Shown: in pieces, positions 39,959 through 53,539 of the stretch | Position numbering within the stretch: the stretch's first letter is position 1 | Layout of the letters: each line of letters opens with the position of its first letter | From: Methylohalomonas lacus | Lineage (GTDB): Bacteria; Pseudomonadota; Gammaproteobacteria; Methylohalomonadales; Methylohalomonadaceae | Reading direction: 5' to 3' | NCBI RefSeq assembly: GCF_024808875.1 | Contig: NZ_JANUCT010000011.1 | Coordinates: 34,431 to 98,430, forward strand | DNA length: 64,000 nucleotides | The notes under the pieces: model-generated | Databases searched by the model: none | Told to the model about the DNA's origin: nothing | Seen by the model: the letters and a program-made list of their open reading frames with translations, nothing else | Translations under genes and position numbers: made by a program

Positions 39959-40930
39959 ATGAGCAAACCCAAGGTTATTGTGACCCGCAAGTGGCCCGAG
40001 GAAGCGGAAGCCAAGTTGCAGGAACATTTCGATGTCGTTCTCAACAAGGACGACAAGCCCATGTCCGCCGACGAGCTGCAGGATGCGCTCAGGAATGCCG
40101 ATGCCTTGTGCCCGACCGTAACCGACAAGGTCACCGCCGAGGTGCTCAGTGCGGATCCGCTACGCGCCAAGATTATCAGCAATTTTGGTGTCGGTTTTAA
40201 CAATATCGATACCAATGCCGCCCGTGAGCGCGGCCTGATAGTAACCAACACGCCCGAGGTTCTGACTGACTGTACTGCCGATATCGCCATGACGCTGCTA
40301 CTGATGGCCGCCCGCCGCGCCGGTGAGGGCGAGCGTCATGTGCGCAATAAGGAGTGGACCGGTTGGCGGCCGACGCACATGTTGTCAACCAAGGTAACCG
40401 GCAAGACGCTCGGACTCATTGGTTTTGGTCGCATTGCACAGGCAATGGCGCACAAGGCACATTTCGGCTTTGGTATGAAGATCATCTTCCATGATCCATT
40501 CCCGCCGTCGAAGGAAGTGATCAACCGCTTTGGTGCCACACAGTGCGACAGCCCGGAAGCTGTCCTGGAACAGGCCGATTTTGTGTCGCTGCATTGCCCG
40601 GGTGGCGAGAAAACCCGTCACCTGCTCAATGCCGAGCGCCTGAAGAAGATGCAGTCGCACGCCATACTGGTGAATTCGGCCCGCGGTGATGTCATCGACG
40701 AACAGGCTCTGGTTAAGGCGCTCAAGGACGGTACGATTGCAGCGGCCGGTCTCGATGTGTTCGAGAACGAGCCGCAGGTCACCGAGGATCTACTGACGAT
40801 GGAAAATGCCGTTATTCTGCCGCATCTGGGTAGTGCGACCACCGAAACCCGGGTAGCAATGGGTCTGCGCGTGTTTGGCAATCTCAAGGCCCACTTCGAT
40901 GGTAAAGTCATACCGGATCGTGTCGTGTGA
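39959..40930 (+). CDS. Hydroxypyruvate/glyoxylate reductase (D-2-hydroxyacid dehydrogenase)
   Basis: 323 residues. The Rossmann motif GFGRIA is at 155-160, with an aspartate (Asp179) at the end of the second strand, which favours NADH. The catalytic triad is Arg242, Glu271 and His289. In this block it most likely reduces hydroxypyruvate to glycerate, the step after SgaA. It is closer to the GhrB-like group than to methylotroph HprA as far as I can judge, so I leave the symbol open. It overlaps ppc by 4 nt (GTGA). Confidence 0.85.
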   Translation: MSKPKVIVTRKWPEEAEAKLQEHFDVVLNKDDKPMSADELQDALRNADALCPTVTDKVTAEVLSADPLRAKIISNFGVGFNNIDTNAARERGLIVTNTPEVLTDCTADIAMTLLLMAARRAGEGERHVRNKEWTGWRPTHMLSTKVTGKTLGLIGFGRIAQAMAHKAHFGFGMKIIFHDPFPPSKEVINRFGATQCDSPEAVLEQADFVSLHCPGGEKTRHLLNAERLKKMQSHAILVNSARGDVIDEQALVKALKDGTIAAAGLDVFENEPQVTEDLLTMENAVILPHLGSATTETRVAMGLRVFGNLKAHFDGKVIPDRVV

Positions 40931-43704
40931 ACGAGACCAACCTCCATTTCATACCGGAAGAGACGGTTCCGGCTGACGATCAGCTGGATGCCGCTGCCGC
41001 TGCCTATGCCAAGCAGATCGTCGATTTGCTGGATGAACAGATGCGCGCGGTCATCGATTTTCGGGCGCCGGAAATCATGCCGTACTTTGTCGGTGAGCAG
41101 CCGGTGCCGGATGATCAGCGCGAAATTCTGGTCAACAGTCTGCAGGCCTGGGGAATATGGTTCCAGCTGCTGAATGTGGCCGAGGAAAACACCGCCATGC
41201 GCCGGCGTCGCCAGACCGAAAAGGTGCGCGGCCCGGACAAGGTGCCCGGGACTTTCAGTAATGTGCTGGCGATTGCCAAGGAAAATAACGCCACGGCCGA
41301 GGAAATCCAGGCCCTGCTGGACAGGGCGCATATCCGGCCAACATTGACGGCGCATCCGACCGAGGCCAAGCGCGTTACGGTGCTGGAGATTCACCGACGT
41401 ATCTACCTGCTTCTGTTTGAACTGGAAGGTACTCGCTGGACGCCGCGCGAACGCCAACGCATGCTGGAGCTGGTGCGTAACGAGATCGATCTGCTCTGGC
41501 TGACCGGCGAACTGCGGCTGGAAAAACCCACCGTAGGACTGGAGGTGGCATGGGGACTGCACTTCTTCGAACAGTCCCTGTTCGAGCGCATTCCGGAATT
41601 AATGGAAAAGCTGGAGTGGGCACTCAAGCAGCACTATCCGGATCATGAATTCAATCTGCCGCCGTTTTTCCAGTTCGGTTCCTGGATCGGTGGCGATCGT
41701 GACGGCAATCCTTACGTCACCAATGACGTCACGCGCCAGACGCTGCTGAAGAATCGGCACATGGTGCTGCATCACTATCGCCAGCGGTTCATCAGTCTGC
41801 TGCACAAGCTCAGCGTGTCGGAAAACTTTACGCCCATTTCGGATGAGTTTCGTCATGCCCTGGAAGAGAAACTGGTCGCCAGCGGCCAGGGTGAGCATAT
41901 TACCCAGCGCAACCCGGGCGAGGTATTCCGCCAGTTCATGACCTGCGTCATGATGCGCATGCAGGCGACGATCGATCGTGCCGATGGCAATGACAGCATT
42001 CCCGAGACTGCGACCTATACCGACAGTGACGATCTGATCCATGACCTGGACGTACTCGAACGGGGGCTGATTGATGCCAGCTGTGGCCATCTGGCCAAAT
42101 CGCTGGTCAGACCGGTACGCCAGGAGGTCGAGGCCTTCCGCTTCCGCACGGTGCGTCTTGACCTGCGCGAGAACACCACGGTTACCAATGGCACGCTGGC
42201 AGCCATCTGGCGTGAGCTGAACGGCAAGCCGGCCGATGCCGAAGCGCCGGCCACCGATTCCCAGGAATGGCTGGACTGGATCCGGGAACGCCTGGCCGAG
42301 CCGCTGGACGAATTGCCGGAATTCAAGACACTGGATGAAAAATCTGAATCGACGCTGGGGCTGTTCCGACTGATCCGCGATATTCGCGAGCAGCTGGACC
42401 GCGAGGCGTTTGGTAACTTCGTTCTCAGCATGACCCAGAATGTCAGCGATATTCTCGGTATCTATCTGCTGGCCAAGTATGCCGGTCTGTACAATGACCG
42501 TGAGGGTGTCGAAAGCTGTGTACTACCCATCGTGCCGCTATTCGAGACCATCGACGACCTGCAGCGGGCCCCCGAGATGATGAAGGAGTTGCTGTCCTAT
42601 CAGGTACTGCGGCGCTCGGTGAAGAACCAGGGCAAAGTACAGGAAGTGATGATCGGCTATTCCGATTCCAACAAGGACGGCGGTTTCTTGACCTCCAACT
42701 GGGAGTTGAGCAAGGCGCAGGCGCGCCTGACCCAGGTCGGTGAGGAAGCCGGTATTCCGATTTCCTTCTTCCATGGTCGTGGCGGTTCCGTGAGTCGTGG
42801 CGGTGCGCCGACCGGCTACGCCATCGCCGCACAGCCGCCCGGATCGGTACAGGGACGCATGCGCATTACCGAACAGGGTGAGGTGGTGTCATCCAAGTAT
42901 GCCAACCAGGGCACCGCCGAGTACCAGATGGAACTGCTTGCTACCAGCGTGTTCGAGCACACGATCAAGTCGCCGGAAGAAGGCAAGAAACAGCGGCCGG
43001 AATTCGATGAGGCACTGGAAGCCCTGTCCGGGCTTGCCTATACCGCCTATCGTGGCCTTGCCGAGCAGGAGGGTCTGGTGGACTACTACCAGGCAGCCAG
43101 CCCGGTGGAAGAACTTGCGTTGATGAACATCGGTTCGCGGCCGGCACGCCGTTTCGGGGCAAAATCGTTAAACGATTTGCGTGCCATCCCGTGGGTGTTT
43201 GCCTGGACGCAGAATCGTCATATCGTTACCGGCTGGTACGGTGTCGGCACCGCCCTGGAAAGCTTTTTCGAGGTGCGTGGCAGCGAAGGCGAGGAACTGC
43301 TCAAGCGCATGTTCGAGGAATCAAGCCTGTTCCGTCTGATCATCGATGAGGTGGAAAAGACACTGTCGCTGGTCGATATGGAAGTCAGCCGTGCTTATGC
43401 CGACCTGGTACCGGACGCGGAAGTTCGCGAGCGCATCTTCGGCATGATTGAGCAGGAATACAACAAGACCTGCGAGATGGTCATGCGCATCACCGATGAA
43501 ACGCAGCTGGCAACGCGTTTCAAGAAGTTCAGCCGTCGTCTTGGCCGGCGCAACCCGATTCTCAACCGGGTCGGTCAGTCACAGGTGCAACTGGTCGAAC
43601 GTTTCCGCGCCCGTGCCGACGACAATGATCAGAAACTCGACGATCTCGTGCCGTTGCTGCTGTCGATAAACTGCGTTTCGGCAGGACTCGGCTGGACAGG
43701 CTGA
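40927..43704 (+). CDS. ppc: Phosphoenolpyruvate carboxylase
   Basis: 925 residues. It carboxylates PEP to oxaloacetate. The first catalytic histidine is His143 in TAHPTEAKR; the loop GYSDSNKDGGFLTSNW and the mobile GRGGSVSRGGAPT follow. That loop has Ala where most have Gly before Pro-Thr, a variation seen in divergent bacterial forms. The start GTG overlaps the stop of the reductase gene, so it belongs to the serine-cycle operon, where it supplies oxaloacetate for malate. Confidence 0.95.
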   Translation: MNETNLHFIPEETVPADDQLDAAAAAYAKQIVDLLDEQMRAVIDFRAPEIMPYFVGEQPVPDDQREILVNSLQAWGIWFQLLNVAEENTAMRRRRQTEKVRGPDKVPGTFSNVLAIAKENNATAEEIQALLDRAHIRPTLTAHPTEAKRVTVLEIHRRIYLLLFELEGTRWTPRERQRMLELVRNEIDLLWLTGELRLEKPTVGLEVAWGLHFFEQSLFERIPELMEKLEWALKQHYPDHEFNLPPFFQFGSWIGGDRDGNPYVTNDVTRQTLLKNRHMVLHHYRQRFISLLHKLSVSENFTPISDEFRHALEEKLVASGQGEHITQRNPGEVFRQFMTCVMMRMQATIDRADGNDSIPETATYTDSDDLIHDLDVLERGLIDASCGHLAKSLVRPVRQEVEAFRFRTVRLDLRENTTVTNGTLAAIWRELNGKPADAEAPATDSQEWLDWIRERLAEPLDELPEFKTLDEKSESTLGLFRLIRDIREQLDREAFGNFVLSMTQNVSDILGIYLLAKYAGLYNDREGVESCVLPIVPLFETIDDLQRAPEMMKELLSYQVLRRSVKNQGKVQEVMIGYSDSNKDGGFLTSNWELSKAQARLTQVGEEAGIPISFFHGRGGSVSRGGAPTGYAIAAQPPGSVQGRMRITEQGEVVSSKYANQGTAEYQMELLATSVFEHTIKSPEEGKKQRPEFDEALEALSGLAYTAYRGLAEQEGLVDYYQAASPVEELALMNIGSRPARRFGAKSLNDLRAIPWVFAWTQNRHIVTGWYGVGTALESFFEVRGSEGEELLKRMFEESSLFRLIIDEVEKTLSLVDMEVSRAYADLVPDAEVRERIFGMIEQEYNKTCEMVMRITDETQLATRFKKFSRRLGRRNPILNRVGQSQVQLVERFRARADDNDQKLDDLVPLLLSINCVSAGLGWTG

Positions 43705-43730
43705 GGGGCTGCGCCCATAGGCGCAAGCGC

Positions 43731-43758
43731 GTATCTCGTTATTCGTGAAGCGTATCTC
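43731..43758. repeat. 7-bp-phased repeat array D
   Basis: Four 7-mers GTATCTC, GTTATTC, GTGAAGC and GTATCTC. This is the same 28-bp element as at 2653-2680 with two differences. It lies 26 bp after ppc. Confidence 0.75.
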
Positions 43759-43810
43759 GGGCCTGAAATTTCGGCTTGACAGGCTGGCCTTGCCAGCCAA
43801 GTTGTCGTTG

Positions 43811-43908
43811 ACAAACGACAAACGACAAACGACAAACGACAAACGACAAACGACAAACGACAAACGACAAACGACAAACGACAAACGACAAACGACAAAC
43901 GACAAACG
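43811..43908. repeat. Tandem array of 14 perfect 7-mers (ACAAACG)
   Basis: Fourteen identical copies of ACAAACG without a mismatch, bounded by GTTGTCGTTG on the left and directly followed by the terminator. There are no spacers, so it is not a CRISPR. Slippage at such an array makes copy number likely to vary. Apparent frames across it on the minus strand are repeat artefacts. Confidence 0.97.
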
Positions 43909-43912
43909 AGAT

Positions 43913-43943
43913 AAAAAAAACCCGGCTTGCGCCGGGTTTTTTT
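43913..43943. terminator. Bidirectional intrinsic terminator between ppc and fhs
   Basis: A 6-bp GC stem (43921-43926 with 43931-43936), loop TTGC, eight A on the left and seven T on the right. It can end ppc transcripts on the plus strand and fhs transcripts on the minus strand; the fhs stop is 18 bp away. Confidence 0.9.
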
Positions 43944-43960
43944 ATCTCTGACTGCGGATC

Positions 43961-45631
43961 TCAGAACAGGCCTTCTATATTGCCCTTGTCATCGACGTCG
44001 ATCTTCTCGGCCGACGGCACCTTGGGCAGGCCCGGCATGGTCATCATGTTGCCGCAGATGGCGACAATGAAACCGGCACCGGCAGACAACCGTACTTCGC
44101 TGATTTCCACCGTGTGACCGCTGGGCGCGCCACGTAACGTTGGATCCGTCGAGAACGACATCTGCGTCTTGGCAATACATACCGGCAGCTTGCCGTAGTC
44201 CTTGTCCAGTTCCTTGAGTTGCGCCATCACCTTGGGTGGCGCGGTTACCTCACTGGCCCCATAGATCTTGGTGGCGACTGCCTCGATCTTGTCGAACAGC
44301 GGCTGGTCATCCTCATAGACATAGGTATGTTTGCCCGGCTTGTTGTCGACCACGTCGACCACGGCCTTGGCGAGATCCTCGGCGCCCTTGCCACCATCGG
44401 CCCAGTGCTTGGAGACGACACACTTACCACCCAGTGCCTCGACCTTCTCGCTCAACAGCTTCACCTCGGCCTCGGTGTCATGGGTGAAGTGATTGACGCA
44501 GACGACGCACGGCAGGCCGTAGTGCTTGGTGATATTATTGAGGTGCCGCTCGAGGTTAACCATGCCTTTTTCCAGCGCCTCGAGATTTTCGTTGTTGAGG
44601 TCTTCCTTGGCCACGCCGCCGTGGAACTTGAGTGCCCGGATGGTGGCTACCAGAACGACGGCGGACGGGTTGAGGCCGGCCTTGCGGCACTTGATATCGA
44701 TGAACTTCTCGGCGCCGAGGTCGGCACCGAAACCGGCCTCGGTAATGGTGTAATCGGCCAGCTTCAGGGCAGTCTGTGTAGCACTGACGCTGTTGCAGCC
44801 ATGCGCGATGTTGGCGAACGGACCGCCGTGGACGAACGCCAGGTTGTTTTCCAGCGTCTGTACCAGGTTCGGCTTGATGGCATCCTTGAGCAGCGCGGCC
44901 ATGGCACCGTGGGCGTTGAGCTGGCGGGCCAGAACCGGCTTCTGCTCGCCGGTGTAGCCAATCACGATCGAACCCAGGCGTTCCTTCAGATCCTTGAGCG
45001 AGGTGGCCAGACAGAAAATGGCCATCACCTCGGAAGCGACGGTGATGTCGTAGCCATCTTGGCGCGGGTAACCGTTGGCGGTACCGCCCATGGCAATGAC
45101 GATGTCGCGCAGGGCACGGTCGTTCATGTCGACGACGCGCTTCCAGGTAATGCGGCGAATATCGATGCCGAGGCTGTTGCCATGGTTGATGTGATTGTCG
45201 ACCATGGCCGACAGCAGGTTATGCGCAGCACCGATGGCATGGAAATCGCCGGTGAAATGCAGATTGATGTCTTCCATCGGTACGACCTGGGCATGGCCAC
45301 CGCCGGCGGCACCGCCCTTGACGCCGAAGCACGGGCCCAGGGAAGGCTCGCGCAAACAGATGAGGGTCTTCTTGCCGAGGCGATTCATGGCATCGCCGAG
45401 GCCCACCGTGGTGGTGGTCTTGCCCTCGCCGGCCGGGGTCGGACTAATGGCGGTCACCAGGATCAACTTGCCGTCTTTCTGTTTGCTCAGGCTGTCGATG
45501 TAGTCCAGTGACATTTTGGCCTTGTAATGGCCATAGGGTTCGAGGTGTTCGGCCGCGATCCCGTAGTGATCCTTGGCCAGCTCGATGATGGGCTTTTTCT
45601 TCGCTTTTTGTGCGATTTCTATGTCGGACAT
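43961..45631 (-). CDS. fhs: Formate-tetrahydrofolate ligase
   Basis: 556 residues, the usual length. It forms 10-formyl-THF from formate, ATP and THF, the entry of C1 units to the serine cycle. The phosphate loop [11 protein letters not shown] begins at residue 65, and [31 protein letters not shown] and the CHxD-type [10 protein letters not shown] follow. It is called ftfL in methylotrophs. It is convergent with the serine-cycle block. Bases 45632-45889 upstream hold its promoter region; I see no clear regulatory site there. Confidence 0.97.
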   Translation of the reverse strand: MSDIEIAQKAKKKPIIELAKDHYGIAAEHLEPYGHYKAKMSLDYIDSLSKQKDGKLILVTAISPTPAGEGKTTTTVGLGDAMNRLGKKTLICLREPSLGPCFGVKGGAAGGGHAQVVPMEDINLHFTGDFHAIGAAHNLLSAMVDNHINHGNSLGIDIRRITWKRVVDMNDRALRDIVIAMGGTANGYPRQDGYDITVASEVMAIFCLATSLKDLKERLGSIVIGYTGEQKPVLARQLNAHGAMAALLKDAIKPNLVQTLENNLAFVHGGPFANIAHGCNSVSATQTALKLADYTITEAGFGADLGAEKFIDIKCRKAGLNPSAVVLVATIRALKFHGGVAKEDLNNENLEALEKGMVNLERHLNNITKHYGLPCVVCVNHFTHDTEAEVKLLSEKVEALGGKCVVSKHWADGGKGAEDLAKAVVDVVDNKPGKHTYVYEDDQPLFDKIEAVATKIYGASEVTAPPKVMAQLKELDKDYGKLPVCIAKTQMSFSTDPTLRGAPSGHTVEISEVRLSAGAGFIVAICGNMMTMPGLPKVPSAEKIDVDDKGNIEGLF

Positions 45632-45889
45632 GCCGTGCTCTCCTTCAGCTGTTGCGCGGTGCTGTCTTACTTTTATTGTAACTTACGGATTGATAATCAG
45701 TTTCTACATCCCCTGCCGCGCGGCGGACATGCCGGGCGGCAGTGAGCGCTGCGCATCATCGGGGTCGGCGCCGCCGGTCCCCGCCGGGAAGACGGCTATT
45801 CTACCGTGAAGCCGGTCATTTTCTAAGGCCGATCTGGAAAAAGCCGGCCGCGATTTTTTCAGCCCGGCCGTGAAGCATTTTCATGCCAG

Positions 45890-46765
45890 TCAGGCGTTGC
45901 CGACGGGCGACGGCTGGCGACCACGCAGGGTCATGATACCAGCGATGATGATGAGTGCCGCCCCGGCAAAACTCATCGGGTCAGGGATCTCGCCCCAGAG
46001 CAGCCAGCCGAAGCCGGCGGCGAAGATCACGCTGGCATAGGTGTAGGGTCCGACCTGGGCGGCCGGTACCAGGCTGTAGCTCTTGGTAAGCAGCAACTGC
46101 GCCAGGGTCGCACCGATGCCGGCCAGCACCATGGCGATGAATACCGGCGCCGATGGCGTCTGCCAGTGGTAGATCATGGGGACCGCCGAGGCCAGCGTGG
46201 CGAAAAAGCTGAAATAGAACACGATACGCCGGGTCGGTTCGGTGGCCGAGAGGTTGCGGATGCCGACCATGGCCAGGGCGGTGAGCACGCCGGCACCGAC
46301 GCCCGCAATGGCCGCCGGTGACCAGACGCCGCTGCCGGGCTTGACGATCAGGCCGACGCCGACAAAGCCGATGACGATCGCCGTCATGACCCGGGCGCTG
46401 GCGCGCTCGCCCAGCCATAACAGCGCGAACAGGGCGATGAACAGCGGCGAGCTGTAATTGAGAATGACCGCTTCGGCCAGGTGCAGATTGGCCAGCGCGT
46501 AAAAGAAGCAGTACATGGCGGTCAGGCCGCTGGCCACCCGGAACAGGTGCGCGCCCAGCCGCCGTGTTTTCAGCGCCTGGACACCGCCGCCATTGCCGAC
46601 CAGCCAGGGCAGCAGCGCCAGCAGACCGAACAGGTTGCGCAGGAACACGACCACTGCCGTCGGCAGCTCGGCGGAGGCGTAGCGCACGGCCACGCCCATG
46701 CCGGCGAACAGCAGCGAGGCGAGCAGCGTGTAGCCGGCAGCGCGCAGGAGGGTGTGGTTTTCCAT
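45890..46765 (-). CDS. EamA/DMT-family transporter
   Basis: 291 residues from ATG at 46765; the frame is open 44 codons further but that part is low in hydrophobicity and has no family likeness. About ten membrane helices in two EamA repeats (starting AGYTLLASLLFAGMGVAVRYAS). The substrate is unknown. It diverges from pyrG; the 256 bp between hold both promoters. It is only distantly similar to the EamA gene at 15741. Confidence 0.85.
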   Translation of the reverse strand: MENHTLLRAAGYTLLASLLFAGMGVAVRYASAELPTAVVVFLRNLFGLLALLPWLVGNGGGVQALKTRRLGAHLFRVASGLTAMYCFFYALANLHLAEAVILNYSSPLFIALFALLWLGERASARVMTAIVIGFVGVGLIVKPGSGVWSPAAIAGVGAGVLTALAMVGIRNLSATEPTRRIVFYFSFFATLASAVPMIYHWQTPSAPVFIAMVLAGIGATLAQLLLTKSYSLVPAAQVGPYTYASVIFAAGFGWLLWGEIPDPMSFAGAALIIIAGIMTLRGRQPSPVGNA

Positions 46766-47006
46766 GAACAGTCTGGGTCGGGCGGGTTCAGCCCATGATA
46801 TCCGGGTCCGCAAAGGGCCAGGCATTATACGGCAGCGCGGCAGCGGGCCAAAGTGTCCCGCTGCCGCCAGGGTGGCCAGGCATAGAGATGGCGACACTAT
46901 TCTGGTAGCATCCTGTTCCGTCTATGAAGTCAGCCTGCGTCCTCATCAGCCCAGCTACGGACCGCCTGAAGCCGGCCCGCGGGGACGCTCCCCTCCAGTT
47001 TCGTAA

Positions 47007-49488
<2,482 letters not shown>

Positions 49489-49538
49489 CAAAGTAATTCA
49501 TTATTAATACATCAAGAACGATAAAAAGCGTGGGGTAA

Positions 49539-50831
<1,293 letters not shown>

Positions 50832-50889
50832 ACACGCCCGTGCGCACTCAGTCAGGGGCTGACGGACTGAACTGCCGAAGAGGGAAGCG

Positions 50890-51189
50890 ATGAAGGGACT
50901 GACACTGCTGTTACTGTTGCTGCTTTGCTTTCTGCAATATCAATTGTGGATCGGTAATGGCAGTCTCACCGAGGTCAATCATCTGCAGCAGACGCGGGCT
51001 GAATTGCGCGAGCAGAATCAGCGTCTGAGCGAACGCAATGAATCGCTGGCGGCCGAAGTCATGGACCTCAAGCACGGCAAGGAAGCGCTGGAAGAGCGTG
51101 CCCGTAGCGAACTGGGCATGATTCGCGCGAACGAGACGTTCTACCAGATCGTCGATCGCGAGAATCTCTCCAGTATTGACGGGGATTGA
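50890..51189 (+). CDS. ftsB: Cell division protein FtsB
   Basis: 99 residues. A short N-terminal membrane helix (LTLLLLLLLCFLQYQLWIG) is followed by a leucine-zipper-like coiled coil (ELREQNQRLSERNESLAAEV) and the conserved end ALEERARSELGMI. It forms the FtsQBL complex that activates septal peptidoglycan synthesis. The ispD start follows 4 bp later. Confidence 0.95.
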   Translation: MKGLTLLLLLLLCFLQYQLWIGNGSLTEVNHLQQTRAELREQNQRLSERNESLAAEVMDLKHGKEALEERARSELGMIRANETFYQIVDRENLSSIDGD

Positions 51190-51193
51190 ACGC

Positions 51194-51946
51194 ATGGCCG
51201 CGCGCAGATGCTGGGCCGTCGTACCTGCGGCGGGAATCGGCAGTCGCATGGCGGCCGGTATGCCCAAGCAATATCTCGAAGTCTGCGGCCGTTCGGTACT
51301 TGAACACACCCTGCAGCGGTTTTGTGACCATCCGGCCATTCAGGCTGTTGCGGTCGCCATCGCCAGCGATGACCATCGCTGGGCACATCTCGGCATTTCC
51401 CAGCATCGCAAGGTCCGCCGGGCCGAAGGCGGCGCCGAGCGCATGCATTCCGTTCTGAATGGACTGACGCGGCTGGAAACCGAGGCGCAGCCGGATGACT
51501 GGGTTCTGGTACACGATGCGGCCCGACCTTGCATTCGCAGCGCTGATATATCCCGGCTCCTGAGCCAGCTTGAGCAACATTCGGTTGGTGGTCTGCTCGG
51601 CTGGCCGGTTCGCGATACCATGAAACGTGCCAACGACATGGATGAGGTTACGGCGACGATCGATCGCAGCCAGCTCTGGCATGCACTGACACCGCAGATG
51701 TTTCGCCTGCAGGCATTGAAACATGCCCTGCACCAGGCCATTGCCGAGGATGCCGTCGTCACCGACGAAGCCCAGGCCATGGAACGCCTAGGTTTGCAGC
51801 CGAAATTTATCAAGGGAGCGCCGGACAACATCAAGATCACGCTGAATACCGATCTGGCGCTGGCGGAAATCTATCTGCGTGCTCAGGCACAAGCGTCAGA
51901 TGATGTCGCACATCACGCGGCCGGGCGTTGTTCCGGGGAGAACTGA
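51194..51946 (+). CDS. ispD: 2-C-methyl-D-erythritol 4-phosphate cytidylyltransferase
   Basis: 250 residues from ATG at 51194 (GGGGAT upstream). It forms CDP-methylerythritol in the MEP isoprenoid pathway. The nucleotide loop AAGIGSRM and PKQYLEV, and VHDAARPC are characteristic. The C-terminal [15 protein letters not shown] fits. CTP comes from PyrG encoded in the same block. ispF follows after 4 bp. Confidence 0.95.
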   Translation: MAARRCWAVVPAAGIGSRMAAGMPKQYLEVCGRSVLEHTLQRFCDHPAIQAVAVAIASDDHRWAHLGISQHRKVRRAEGGAERMHSVLNGLTRLETEAQPDDWVLVHDAARPCIRSADISRLLSQLEQHSVGGLLGWPVRDTMKRANDMDEVTATIDRSQLWHALTPQMFRLQALKHALHQAIAEDAVVTDEAQAMERLGLQPKFIKGAPDNIKITLNTDLALAEIYLRAQAQASDDVAHHAAGRCSGEN

Positions 51947-51950
51947 AGTC

Positions 51951-52418
51951 ATGCGTATCGGCCACGGTTATGATGCCCACGCATTGGTTAGTGACCGCCC
52001 ACTGATCCTTGGCGGTGTAACCATTCCCCATGACAAGGGGCTGGCGGCCCATTCCGACGGCGACGCGGTCATTCACGCGCTCTGCGACGCCCTGCTCGGT
52101 GCTGCGGCACTGGGCGATATCGGTCAGCATTTTCCGGACACCAGTGCGGACTATGAAAATGTCGATAGCCGCATTCTGCTGCGCCATGTGGCCGGTCTGC
52201 TGGCGGACAGGGGCTATCGCCTGTGTAATGCCGATGTCACGATCCTCGCGCAGGCGCCCAAAATGGCGCCCCATATTGAGTCGATGCGCACTAATCTGGC
52301 CACCGACCTGGCGACCGAGCCCGATAACCTGAATATCAAGGCCTCAACGACCGAGGGTATGGGCTTTATCGGCCGCCGTGAGGGGATCGTGGTCTATGCG
52401 GTCGCCCTGATCGCCTGA
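51951..52418 (+). CDS. ispF: 2-C-methyl-D-erythritol 2,4-cyclodiphosphate synthase
   Basis: 155 residues from ATG at 51951, giving the standard start [10 protein letters not shown] with the zinc ligands Asp8 and His10; upstream GGGGAGAAC serves as ribosome-binding site. [25 protein letters not shown] and the [17 protein letters not shown] end are intact. It closes the pyrG-ispF block. Confidence 0.96.
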   Translation: MRIGHGYDAHALVSDRPLILGGVTIPHDKGLAAHSDGDAVIHALCDALLGAAALGDIGQHFPDTSADYENVDSRILLRHVAGLLADRGYRLCNADVTILAQAPKMAPHIESMRTNLATDLATEPDNLNIKASTTEGMGFIGRREGIVVYAVALIA

Positions 52419-52512
52419 AAAAACGCCATCCCGCCTATTCCGCGTCTGCCGCCCGGGCGGCCAGACGCCCCCGTTTGTCCGATTTTTGCCGGTTTTCTGC
52501 GGCCAGCCAAGA

Positions 52513-52623
52513 CTTCCTGGACTAGACTTATTGATGGATAGTCCCCGCCATTGGGAATGAATCCCTCTGTGAGCAAGTAACTACCTCATGTCGTCAGCTA
52601 ACCCGGACTACAAGTCCAGGAGG
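52513..52623 (+). promoter_or_regulatory. rpfF leader with alternative anti-Shine-Dalgarno folds
   Basis: CTTCCTGGACT (52513-52523) can pair over 11 contiguous positions (one G-U) with AGTCCAGGAGG (52613-52623), hiding the AGGAGG that serves rpfF. Competing local stems exist: GGACT (52605-52609) with AGTCC (52613-52617), which leaves AGGAGG free, and GGACTA (52519-52524) with TAGTCC (52539-52544). A further hairpin GGGA/TCCC lies between (52553-52565). Whether transcription starts upstream of 52513 is not known. Confidence 0.5.
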
Positions 52624-52631
52624 ATAAAGTA

Positions 52632-53531
52632 ATGGAAGCCATAAACACGCATCATATTCTGGAACAATTCAAGCAAATCAAACTTCGCATGGATGCCTCG
52701 CAAGGTGTTCTCTGGATGTACATGCAACCCGAAGGCCGGCCCTGTTTCTCGGTCGATCTGGTCAAGGAAATCATTGCCTCGCATAACACCCTGCAGCGTA
52801 ACCGGGGCTACTATCCGCATGCCGATGATTTCGTCAAAGTCGATTATCAGGTCATGACCTCGCCCGATGGCATGCCTTACAACCTTGGCGGAGATCTGGA
52901 ACTGTTTCTGCATTGTTTACGCAAGCGCGACCGGCAACGGCTGACCGACTATGCCAAGCTGTGCATTGATGGTCTTTACCCGACCAGCTGCAATTTCCAG
53001 GGTACGGTAACGACCATTGCATTGGTGAAAGGTCAGGCTCTGGGTGGTGGATTCGAGTCGGCCCTGTCCAGCAGCATCATCATTGCCGAACGTGATGCCC
53101 GGATGGGACTGCCGGAAGTACTGTTCAACCTGTTTCCGGGCATGGGCGCCTATCAGCTCCTCGCCCGGCGTTTACCTCAGGCCCAGGTCGAGCGCATGAT
53201 CATGAGCGGCCGTCTATACGAGGCAGAAGAGCTCTACGAGATGGGCGTGGTCGACATATTGGCAGAGCCGGGTGCCGGTGAGGCGGCAGTTCACGAGTAC
53301 GTGCAGCGCAACCAGCGGCGTCGTAATACACAGTTGTCAATGCAGAGAGTGCGTCAGCTCAGTCAGCCGCTCAGTTACCATGAACTGATGCGCGTTTGCC
53401 ATCTGTGGGTGGATGCCGCATTACAGTTGACAGCGCGGGATCTAAAGGTCATGGAACGGCTGGTCAGTGCCCAGTACCGTATGGTCTCTGGTGGCACCGA
53501 AAGTCAGGCGCCACTACAGGCCATTGCCTGA
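52632..53531 (+). CDS. rpfF: RpfF-type DSF synthase (crotonase family)
   Basis: 299 residues, enoyl-CoA hydratase fold. RpfF makes DSF-family cis-2-unsaturated fatty acid signals by acting as dehydratase and thioesterase on 3-hydroxyacyl-ACP. The two catalytic glutamates are present as Glu142 (GGGFESALS) and Glu162 (GLPEVLFNLFPGMGAY), one residue later than in Xanthomonas. The segments PYNLGGDLELF, YAKLCIDGLY and LYEAEELYEMGVVD are typical of RpfF over general hydratases. AGGAGG lies upstream within a leader that can occlude it. It is convergent with rpfC, stops 8 bp apart. Confidence 0.93.
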   Translation: MEAINTHHILEQFKQIKLRMDASQGVLWMYMQPEGRPCFSVDLVKEIIASHNTLQRNRGYYPHADDFVKVDYQVMTSPDGMPYNLGGDLELFLHCLRKRDRQRLTDYAKLCIDGLYPTSCNFQGTVTTIALVKGQALGGGFESALSSSIIIAERDARMGLPEVLFNLFPGMGAYQLLARRLPQAQVERMIMSGRLYEAEELYEMGVVDILAEPGAGEAAVHEYVQRNQRRRNTQLSMQRVRQLSQPLSYHELMRVCHLWVDAALQLTARDLKVMERLVSAQYRMVSGGTESQAPLQAIA

Positions 53532-53539
53532 AACGACTG

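Noticed and set aside
43579..43905. Minus-strand frames with repeated CRLSFVV units
   Set aside because: The repeats are a reading of the ACAAACG tandem array; 3 x 7 bp gives a 7-residue period. There is no gene there.
43811..43908. Possible CRISPR array
   Set aside because: The units are 7 bp without spacers, and no cas genes are near.
45691..45699. Fur-box-like TGATAATCA upstream of fhs
   Set aside because: Only the core fits, about 13 of 19 bases of the full box, and fhs is not an iron gene.
46765..46897. N-terminal extension of the second EamA transporter
   Set aside because: The 44 extra residues are not membrane-like, and the M-E-N-H-T-L start fits the family.
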